From Crambe crambe (Eukaryota; Porifera; Demospongiae; Poecilosclerida; Crambeidae), in NCBI GenBank assembly GCA_963924555.1, contig OZ004590.1, positions 6,750,001 through 6,814,000 of the forward strand: a stretch of DNA of 64,000 nt, in the 5' to 3' direction. The translations under genes and the position numbers were made by a program. Positions 23,311 to 32,396 of this stretch are shown piece by piece; the first letter of the stretch is position 1; every line of letters begins with the position of its first letter. The notes below the pieces were generated by a model. That model searched no databases. It was given only the letters and a program-made list of their open reading frames with translations, and had not been told where the DNA came from.

Positions 23311-24786
23311 TTACCCTTTACTTTTTATCCTGATCGTTGGTGGCACTCCACTCTGAATTATTTTTATGTCGGTCGGTCTTCTACTCTGTGGATCGATGGA
23401 AGTGATGTATAGTTTTCATCCATTCCACCTAAAATCATCAATTCTAAACCAACTCACAGAACTCTGAATTGTCAGTGTTTATTTTAGATCAAGCAGGTAC
23501 TGTATAAACAAGAATCAACTAACTAGATCATACAGTGCCATGTACCAGAGAGTATTTCTACCTACACGAGTCGTGGGTGGTCATATTAGAGTTGCCATAC
23601 TTCTCATTCATTCATCTCTAAAATTAAGTTGCACCCTCTTCCAATTAAAGCCCAAGGCATATAGACTTTATCCACTAACAACACTGAGAATAGAGAACAA
23701 AATAGTTATATTGTGCTGAAAATTTAATGAAACGTAGTATCCTGCAGAGAACAAAATGGTTAAAACATTAATGGCCCATCTCAGCATATAATCAAGTGCA
23801 CTCTCTTTTCCAGTTAAAAGCCCAAGGACACAGACTTTGAGGATAGAGAACAAGTGTTGAAATTTAATGAAATGGAGTATCCTGTAGAGAATAAAATGGT
23901 TAAACATTTAAAATATTGAGTGCATCCTCTTTTCCAGTTAAAGCCCCAGACATATTACCATACTGAGCATAGAGTTTAAGAATTAATGGTGCTCTTTCAT
24001 TAATGAAATGGAGTATCCTGCAGAGAGTAAGATGGTTAAACATTAATGGCCCATCTTTGTTGGGGAAGAAGCAGCAAGTGCACCCTCTTTGTCAGTTATT
24101 GTCCAAGGGTGATATAGACTTTATCCCTTAACAAAAATAGTTATGGTGTTGAAACGGTGTATAGAGAACAAAATGGTTAAACATTAATGGCCCATCTTTG
24201 TTGGGGAAAAAAGCAGCATATAAAAATATTGATTTTTAGTGCACCCTCTTTTCCAGTTAAAGCCCAGGATAGAGAACAAAATAGTTAAGGTGCTGAAGAT
24301 TTAATGAAACGGAGTAATCCTGCAGAGAACAAATATGATTTTAAGTGGACCCTCTTTTCCAGTTAAAGCCCAAGGCATATAGCTTAACAATACTGAGCAT
24401 AAAGAACAAAATCTGAAAACTGCAGAGAATGAAATGGTTAAACATTGATTTTAAGTGCACCCTCTTTTCCAGTTAAAAACCAAGGCACATAGACTTATCC
24501 ATTAACAATACTAAGCATAGAGAACAACAAAAAATTAATGGTGCTGGAAATTACTCATTCATTAATGAAACGGAGTATCCTGCAGAGAGCAAAATGGTTA
24601 AACATTAATGGCCCATCTTTGTTGGCGAAGCACCATATTTAAGTGCACCCTCTTTTCCAGTTAAGCCCAAGGGTTATGGTGTTGAAAATTTAATGAAATG
24701 GAGTATCCTGCAGAGAACAAAATGGTTAACATTAATGGCCCATCTTTGTTGGGGGGAAAGCAGCATATAAAAAAATATTGATTTTA

Positions 24787-24935
24787 AGTGGCGATGTGAC
24801 AGAGTGACTGAAGTCAGCTTGTTGTCTTGACCCCTCTATGTTGTTAGGGTGTCCAATGTGCCCCATAAAAACCATACTATGGCGGGGAGTCATGATGGCA
24901 AAGACCATCATATAAAAGCTGGAAACGCACACCCT
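24787..24935 (+). pseudogene. Degenerate copy of the 33.3-kb cysteine exon, in the array (1)
   Basis: Starting GCGATGTGACAGAGTGACTG and continuing through CTTGACCCCTCTATGTTGTT, GGTGTCCAATGTGCC and GATGGCAAAGACCATCAT, this follows the start of exon B of the minus-strand gene at 32.4-34.8 kb (33.58-33.72 kb) base by base with many changes. Stops and short indels break the frame. The boundaries (AAGTG before, CGCACACCCTC after) are the same as in the second copy at 25333. Confidence 0.65.
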
Positions 24936-25332
24936 CTTTTCCAAGGGCAATATAGACTTTATCCATTGAAGATAGAGAACAAAATTTAATTTAAACGCCC
25001 ATCTTTGTTGGGGAAAAGCAGCATATAAAAATATTGATTCTAAGTGCACCCTCTTTTCCAGTTAAAGCCCAAGGCACACAGACTTTATCCATTAACAATA
25101 CTGAGCATAGAGAACAAAATAGTTATGGTGCTGAAAATTTAATGAAACGGAGTATCCTGCAGAGAAGAAGATGGTTAAACATTAATGGCCCATCTTTGTT
25201 GGGGAAAAAGATTTCCCCAAGGGCGATGTCCATGAACAAAATAGTTAATGGTGTTGAAAAATTTAATGAAACAGAGTATATCCTGCAGAGAACAAAAATG
25301 GTTAACATTAATGGCCCGTCAGCATATTGATT

Positions 25333-25485
25333 TTAAGTGGCAATGTGACGGAGTGACTGAGGGCAGCCTTGACCCCTCTATGTTGTTAGGGTGTCCAATG
25401 TGCCCCATAAAAACATGCTACACCTGGGGAGTCTCTCCTATGAATGATGGCAAAGACCATCATACAAGCCGGAAACGCACACCCT
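25333..25485 (+). pseudogene. Degenerate copy of the 33.3-kb cysteine exon, in the array (2)
   Basis: Starts GCAATGTGACGGAGTGACTG, 546 bp after the first copy and in the same unit context, so both probably arose by amplification of a higher-order unit. One frame still reads LGCPMCPIKTC and NDGKDHH, the same residues as the CPLCQIKTC and DDGKDHH of the intact exon. Confidence 0.65.
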
Positions 25486-26479
25486 CTTTTCCAGTTAAAG
25501 CCCAAGGACAATAGAGACTTTATCCATCGAGGATAGAGAACAAAATAGTAAATGGAGTATCTTGCAGAGAACAAAAATGGTGAAATATTAATGGCCCATC
25601 TTTGTTGGGGGAAAAGCAGCATATTGATTTTAAGTGCACCCTCTTTTCCAGTTAAAGCCCAAGACTTCATCCATTAACAATACTGAGGATAGAGAACAAA
25701 ATAGTTAATGGTGCTAATGAAACAGAGTATCCTGCAGAGAACAAAATGGTTAAACATTAAAAATATTGAATCTGAGTGCGCCCTCTTTTCCAATTAAAGC
25801 CCAAGGCATATAGACTTTATCCCTTAACAACACTGAGCATAGAGAACAAAATAGTTAATGGTGCTAATGAAATGGAGTATCCTGCAGAGAATAAAATGGT
25901 TAAACATTAAAAATATTGATTTTTAAGTGCACCCTCATTTCCAGTTAAATAGAAAACTTAATGAAATGGAGTATCCTGCAGAGAACAAAATGGTGAAACA
26001 TTAATGGCCCATCTTTGTTGGAGAAAAAATCAAAATATTGATTTTTAGTGCACCCTCTTTTCCAGTTAAAGCCCAAGGACACAGACTTCATCCATTAACA
26101 ATACTGAGAACAGAGAACAAAATAGTTATAATAAATTATGGTGCTGAAAATTTAATGAAATAGAGTATCCTGCAGAGAACAAAATGGTTAAACATTAATG
26201 GCCCATCTCCATCATTGGGGGAAAGGCAGCATATACTATTTTATAGACCCTTTTCTATTAATAAAACATAGCTATCCTGCAGAGAAGAAAATGGTTCAAT
26301 ATTAATGGCCCAGAGAACAAACATTAATGGCCTGTCTTTTAAAAAGCTGAAAATCACTTGGGGGGAGAACGTAGCACAAAAAACAAGAAGTATCCTGCAG
26401 AGAACAAAGTTATATATATTTAGGCCCCAGTTCCAACCATTGTCTGTCCATAGATCCTCTGCACATAAAAGGCAGAACA

Positions 26480-29080
26480 TGCCCTTTTAGAAATTAGGCT
26501 CCAGAAGGCATCAAATGGAACTGGGAGTCCACCTGAATTCGTGTATAATACTCTTAGCCTGCCTCAAGCTCACCAGAGCTGATTAATATTTGGATGTTGC
26601 CATGTATTGAGACATGAGTCCTCCTTGCTTAAAGCTGAAAAACAAGGCAACACATGTACCTTTCTTCCATTACTAAATATGTAGTCAATAATAATTGTAT
26701 GAGTTAGTTGGAATTAGTAATCCCATTAAACGGTCTAGGGAGTAATCCCATTAAACGGTGTAGAGGAGGTGGTCACCATTTAGGTTAGTCTTTCAAATAC
26801 ACACAAATACACGACACATGACACACAAACACATGACACACGTAAGAGCTGGTCACTTAACATACACCATTGCATTAAATGTAATATTGAATGCGACTTT
26901 TGAATCCAATATTGAATGTTACGTTGAATGTAACAACACTGGATCCAGTACGTAGCAATTGTAACATCATTCTGGATCCAGTACGTAGCAATTGTAACCT
27001 CATTGTCCCATCACTGCCCTTTATCAGCTGGAAAATGGGCTCTCCTCGTTGGGACCAAATATTGAACTCATACGACTGAATGCTGAACACTCCATACTAT
27101 GCGATGCATTTTTGGAGTTGGTGCTAAACAATAACATGCTAGAAAGTAGTAGCACAGAGCGCAGAACATGTAAAGAGGATTGGTTTGGAATAACGTTTGG
27201 GCTGCTCATGGATAACCACCATTGGAGGAAATGTTGAAGTTTTGCTAAGTTACAACTTCTGCAGATGTACGAATGGTAGGCTCAAAATCTTCCCCCTTTC
27301 CAAGCTTGATCATTGTCAGTTGGTGGTCCATGGAACTTCCTATCGGTATGTGTTTTAGCTCTTCGCAAAGTAGCCCCTGGTATATACAACAAAAGGGAGG
27401 TTCAAATCTTCCAAGTTCTTTATTGTTACATATGGCAGTGAAACTTCCTATCGGCCTTCTTACATCAGCCATTAAAGCAAAGTGCCCATGACTGCCTGAG
27501 CAGTAGGAACCAGGCAAAGAAATTTTAAAGAAGCAAATTCCATCAACTTGCTGTTACTGTCACTTGACAACTTTACTTCACCCTACAACCAACCTTTTGC
27601 TCTGTTCTGATAAAATGTTGAGTTTTATAACAAAAATGACAGCTGGAAGTACTGGTAAAGGATTATATACAGGGGGAAATGGTATTGGTTGAATGAGGTA
27701 CTGAAAAGAGGTGATAAAAAAATATTGAGGTTGGTTAGAAAAAAAGAAAGAAAAGCTATTAGGTTTATGATAACATTTAGAAAGAGATTTTAGAAGAATG
27801 TTAGAAAGACATGAACATAGGTTGTTGTCCAGCATCCATAGCACAGTCTGAGATTTTACAGGTCACAAATAGGCCATTGGGAGTTTTAACACTGGCTATT
27901 AAATTTTCACCAAACAAAAATTCTTTTTTACAGCACAGAAAGAAATAATTAGTTACATTTCAAGAATACTACGAAAATTACAAGTTAAAAAGGAATTTGG
28001 ACATCGGGAGGGAGGGGATGTACATTACAGTGTCTGAGAAAATAAATTTCACATTTCAGATAAAAAAGAACAAAAATACTGAACCACTAAGAATCTGATA
28101 AGAACTTTTAAAGTTTAGGTAAGACTCCATGAAGTGGCAGGAGTTTTTACTATCAAAAACAACAACGTAATCACAATAAAAAGGAATGAAATTATTGAAA
28201 TGTCGATGATTAGACGAGACGATTAGTCAATAAATAGAGGAAAATACATTAAAAAATAAAATCACAATAAAATCATTGAAATGTTTTTTTTGTTGTTTGA
28301 TAATTAGAATGAGACGATAAGTTAATAGGAAATAAAAAGAATGTTTTTAAAAATAATTATGATGAGATGATTAGGTAATAGGGAAAAAAGAAGTGCATAG
28401 AATAATTAATCATTGAAATGTTTTTTGTTGATTTATGATTTGATGAGACGATAATAGGAATAAAACAGTCAAAATAAAAGGAATTAAAATGTTTGTTGTA
28501 AAGATTTGATGAGACGATTAGTTAAATAATAGGGAAATAATTAATACAATAAAAGAATGTTTTTTATGATGAGAGGATCAGTTAATAGAAATACATAAAA
28601 TAAATGAAATGTTTTTGTTGCTTAATGGATGAGACGATTAATTTTTTATAATAGGAATAAAATCAAAATAAAAGTTTGTTGCGATGATTTGATGACCCAA
28701 ATGGGATATAGCTAACACTGTAAGCTTGTCAGGTGCACTATGAAGAATTTCTTTGGTAAGCTGGTAAGCACATTTATCTTGCTCCCTTGAAGATTTCCGC
28801 CCCATTTTATGCCACACTTGAAATCTTACCAGATGCGCCATCTTCCTCTGTCAAACAAGCTAAGTGTTTGCCATCCTCATCTTGCTAAAAAGAATCGCAG
28901 GAAAAAGAAAAGTCAAGTTGGCATGTTCTGCCGGAGAAGCATGTCCCTTTGGATGCAAAGAAGTGATTCGATAAGACATTACTAGCAACATTTTACTTGT
29001 CGTAACTGAGAGTTCCTTCTTTGATAGCAATGCTGAAGGAGTCCAATAGTTCGATGACAAGCTTGTTAATCTTCAAAACA
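26480..29080. other. Gene-poor AT-rich DNA; no supported gene
   Basis: No recognisable exon. Contents: a promoter-like block CCTGAATTCGTGTATAATAC near 26534, similar to the one at 30438; a ~40-bp direct repeat with CTGGATCCAGTACGTAGCAA at 26938-27000; and a weak repeat with GAGACGATTAG..AATAGG...AAATGTTTT words from 28200 to 28680. Short open frames (such as 27245-27517 on the minus strand) show no family signature. Confidence 0.5.
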
Positions 29081-29084
29081 GTTC

Positions 29085-29420
29085 TTCTTGCATCTTCTTG
29101 TCTTGCTGATAGATGTTTCTTACATCTTTCTTCTCATAGCTATAATGGCTAGCACTGCTCAGGTGTCTTGCTGTTCTTACAATAGATGCATCTTCTTTCT
29201 TCTTATAGCTATAATGGCTAGCACTGCTGAAGTGTCTTGCTGTTCTTACATCTTCTTTCTTCTTATAGCTATAATGGCTAGCGCTGAGGTGTCTTGCAAT
29301 AGATGCATCTTCTTTCTTCTTATAGCTAGCACTGCTCAGGTGTCTTGCTGTTCTTACAACTGCATCTTCTTTCTTCTTATAGCTATGAAGGCTAGCACTC
29401 TTGCTGTCGTTTCTTGTATC
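29085..29420. repeat. Five tandem 51-69-bp units open on both strands
   Basis: Units begin TCTTGCTGTTCTTACA and contain CTTCTTATAGCTATAATGGC. The clear units are 69, 57 and 51 bp, all multiples of three, so differences between them do not shift frame. The plus strand reads hydrophobic FFLLIAIMASTAEVSCCSY repeats. The minus strand reads hydrophilic HYSYKKKED and RTARHLSSAS repeats and stays open from about 29430 to 29096. I cannot tell whether either strand is translated. Confidence 0.6.
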
Positions 29421-29639
29421 TTCTCTTATCTTTTATGGCCAGCAACGCTGATTTTGATTAGAAATGACAGTCCAATTTTCAGCCACTTCTTTGTGTTTTG
29501 GTCTTTCGTTATGTATAATATTGAGTTCTTGGTTTTGAGAACAAAAGAAAAAGAAAAAACAAAAAGAGATTTTAGCAAAAGCAACAACAAAAAACCGATT
29601 GTGGCAAGATTTCTTTAGCAAAAAAAAAGTATATTGTGG

Positions 29640-30430
29640 ACTTAATTAATATTACACATCAAGTTTAGCAATAAAAGTTAAATAGAGCAGTCTCAAGAAT
29701 CTGCTTTTGGCATAAAAAAATCATATCCAAAACATAGATAATAAAGGTATATTATTCAAAAAGGACACGCAATGATCTGATATTATAAATATTACACCTT
29801 TTAGCGAATAATAAAACAAACAAACAAAAATAGATACACCATATTATAGTAAGATTAGAGATTAGTCACATTTCAATAACAAAGAACCCCCAATGGCCAT
29901 TATTATTACATACACCTGAATTTCTCATACATGTGCCTTATGCAGTGACAATAGGACAAACAGGTTGAACAGTGACACAATCATAGTAATAACAGTTTAG
30001 CAATCAGAGTGTTAGACAAAGAGGCCAATAGAGATGAACCAATTGAAATTAGAAAAAAAATTTATTACTTACACGAGCAAAGGTGGTGGGGATGAACTGT
30101 CCATCATCGCACGACATTCACTGCAAGTTTCTGGAATACTGTTGCTTCTATGATTTCATATGAAGAGCTGGAGAACTTGAGTACATGTCATATGAGAATT
30201 ATAAGTGGGACCAATTGGCAATGCACCAACCGTCACGTACGTAGAAACAGAACCCAAAAAAACTACTTCAGTACTAACAAGATTATTGTAGGTACCAACT
30301 GCACCAGCACAGACTCATTCTACAATAAATTTTTCTGCCAAAGAAGAAGAATCCAGAGAACTAGCTGGAGGACTTAAAACAAGAGAAGACAATGAAGAAA
30401 CCAGGATCGGATGGGATGATCATCTTGTGT
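29640..30430. other. No gene recognised
   Basis: AT-rich sequence with A-runs and short frames, showing no protein family match by eye. It ends just before the TATA-type promoter copy at 30444. Confidence 0.4.
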
Positions 30431-30437
30431 ATGCCTG

Positions 30438-30610
30438 AATTTGTATATAAAAAGTCTTAGCCCGCTATGAGCAAGCCTGATGCAGCTAGAGCATAAGACA
30501 GAGTAAGCTGAGAGAGCACATATATACAGCCCTTCATTGGTGGCAGGTGAAGTAAAAGAGCATAAAAAGCTTGTATTTTGAAATTCAAATGTAGCAATGC
30601 TGCTTGATGG
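30438..30610 (+). promoter_or_regulatory. TATA-type promoter and first-exon copy (plus orientation)
   Basis: TATATAAAAAG (30444-30454) followed by TCTTAGCCCGCTATGAGC, AGAGTAAGC and CCCTTCATTGGTGGCAGGTG, then TTGTATTTTGAAATTCAAAT (about 30571). The same ordered blocks occur reverse-complemented at 35842, 35690 and 34930, where they precede the minus-strand gene. This copy therefore looks like the promoter, 5' exon and intron start of a paralogue running rightward. The GT of the minus-strand donor (GGTGGTAAGT) is altered to GGTGGCAGGT here. Confidence 0.6.
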
Positions 30611-31178
30611 CTACATAGAGAGAGCTATCGCTCTTGATTAGAATCACAATGTTGAAAGATCAGGTCTTTGACTACAGGCCACATTACCTACATAGAGAGA
30701 GCTATCGCTCTCGATCAGAATCACATGTTGATGACACTAAAGATCAGGTCTTTGACTACAGGTCACATTACCTACATAGAGAGAGCTACCGCTCTCGATC
30801 AGAATCACAATGTTGATGACACTAAAGATCAGGTCTTTGACTACAGGCCACATTACCTACATAGACCGCTCTCGATCAGAATCACAATGTTGATGACACT
30901 AAAGATCAGGTCTTTGACTACAGGCCACATTACCTACATAGAGAGAGCTACCGCTCTCGATCAGAATCACAATGTTGATGACACTAAAGATCAGGTCTTT
31001 GACTACAGGCCACATTACCTACATAGAGAGAGCTACCGCTCTCGATCAGAATCACAATGTTGATGACACTAAAGATCAGGTCTTTGACTACAGGCCACAT
31101 TACCTACATAGAGAGAGCTATCGCTCTTGATTAGAATCACTATGTTGATGACACTAAAGATCAGGTCTTTGACTACAG
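30611..31178. repeat. 85-bp tandem repeat, about 6.7 copies
   Basis: Unit runs CAGGTCTTTGACTACAGGCC, CATTACCTACATAGAGAGAG, CTACCGCTCTCGATCAGAAT, CACAATGTTGATGACACTAA. Copies are 95% or more alike; one lacks about 12 bp. Each unit holds a small hairpin (GAGAGC and GCTCTC around TATC/TACC). 85 is not a multiple of three, so the long open frame seen here is a by-product of the repeat rather than a gene. Confidence 0.9.
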
Positions 31179-31399
31179 CACACATGATCAAAAATTGACA
31201 CCAAAAGAAAAAGAAAAGGTAGTGTTGTTTTTTTATTTTATGCTTTTATATTTTTTTGGAGGGATTCCCACATTGAGCATGAATCAAGGCCTAAGAGAAG
31301 AAGTGTCCCACCCGATATTAATGGAATAGCGTGTACAAAGAAATTACAACACAAAACAGACATCACATAGACCAGCTCTTTTACAACAGACAAACACAT

Positions 31400-31890
31400 A
31401 AACTCACATTAATTTTATGGATGGCGCCACCTGTCACCAGGGAATGGGTAGGGGATGAGGGGGAGGGGTGGGTGGGTGGGGGAAGAGATAGGAGAGAGGA
31501 GAGAGAAGAGAGAGAGAGGAGAGATGGGAGAGAGAAGAGACCCTGACACTGACCTCAGGGAAGGGGGAGGGGACAAAGGGGGGGGGGGGGGGGGGGGGGG
31601 GGATAGGGAGGCCTAAGGAAGGGGAATGAGGGGTACTCCGCCAAAGAAGAGAAGAGAACAGGAGAGGGCGTTGATGAAGAAGAGAAGAGAAGAGAACAGG
31701 CGATGTGACGGAGCGACATTTGAGGCCCGTACACAGCACCCAATTCAACCCAACTCCCCTGTGTACGGACCTCAACAGCTCGCTGTCTTGACCCCCCTGG
31801 CAAGGAGTCCCCCCTGCATGCACCCCCGTGGAGTCAATGCAAGGGCAGGGCTGGCCCCCCTGACTTCCACCGCACCAACAGTCAGGGGAC
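31400..31890 (+). pseudogene. Degenerate rightward paralogue of the 32.4-34.8 kb gene
   Basis: GATGGCGCCACCTGTCACCA (about 31419) matches the reverse complement of the minus-strand gene around 34650, where it encodes LVAPPVTT. GCGATGTGACGGAGCGAC (about 31701) and AGCTCGCTGTCTTGACCCCC (about 31777) match the start of exon B, split here by a ~60-bp insert. GA-rich sequence and a poly-G run lie between. With the promoter copy at 30438, this forms a broken, oppositely oriented relative that converges on the minus-strand gene. Confidence 0.55.
31578..31602. repeat. Poly-G run
   Basis: About 24 consecutive G residues inside GA-rich sequence; a candidate G-quadruplex and a likely assembly weak point. 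Confidence 0.9.
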
Positions 31891-31915
31891 AGGACTGATC
31901 TGTCTATAAAGGCTA

Positions 31916-32212
31916 TTAAAAAAATCTATAAAAGTATGAAAGTACAAAATTCTAAAAAAATCTTTAAAAAGTATAAAATCCTAAAAAAGTATAAAAAAGT
32001 ATAAAATCCTACAAAAGTATAAAATCCTAAAAAAAAGTATAAAATCCTAAAAAAAGTATAAAATCCTAAAAAAAGTATAAAATCCTAAAAAAGTATAAAA
32101 TCCTAAAAAAGTTTAAAAAAGTATAAAATCCTAAAAAAGTATGAAATCCTAAAAAAGTTTAAAAAAGTATAAAATCCTATAAAAGTATAAAATCCTATAA
32201 GTATAAAATCCT
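31916..32212. repeat. AT-rich 17-20-bp minisatellite
   Basis: About 16 tandem copies of AAAAGTATAAAATCCTA with variable A-runs and occasional AAAAAGTTT inserts. It lies just downstream (on the minus strand) of the stop codon of the gene at 32397. Confidence 0.9.
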
Positions 32213-32396
32213 AGATCAGCCTGCCCCCTCATAATTAGCATATTGACTTACTGTTGGTGAGGCTCCCGACAGGGAGGACCGCGGATCACCCACCGCACGT
32301 CCCACAGAGCCACCACCTCTTTGGGGCAGCCAGCAGCCACCCTACAGCCACAGCCATCTATGATTTTCTTTTTCGCAGAGGGTGGCCAGATGGATT

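Larger units (their letters stand above)
23620..26420. repeat. Divergent ~200-bp tandem repeat array, about 14 units
   Basis: Each unit runs through the same ordered words: TGCACCCTCTTTTCCAGTTA, then AAAGCCCAAGG, ATAGACTTTATCCATTAACA, GAGCATAGAGAACAAAATAG, TTAATGAAACGGAGTATCCT, GCAGAGAACAAAATGG, TTAAACATTAATGGCCCATC and TTTGTTGGGGAAAAAGCAGC, then ATATTGATTTTA. Units vary from about 110 to 230 bp through internal deletions. Two units carry an extra ~140-bp insert related to the cysteine-containing exon at 33.3-33.7 kb. No unit keeps a long reading frame, so I treat the array as satellite-like non-coding DNA. Confidence 0.8.

Noticed and set aside
27245..27517. 90-residue minus-strand frame
   Set aside because: No family signature, no splice context, and it contains repeated ACTTCCTATCGG words; probably non-coding.
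30611..31178. 85-bp repeats as a CRISPR array or a repeat protein
   Set aside because: Units abut directly with no unique spacers, the genome is eukaryotic, and 85 is not a multiple of three, so the long frame is accidental.
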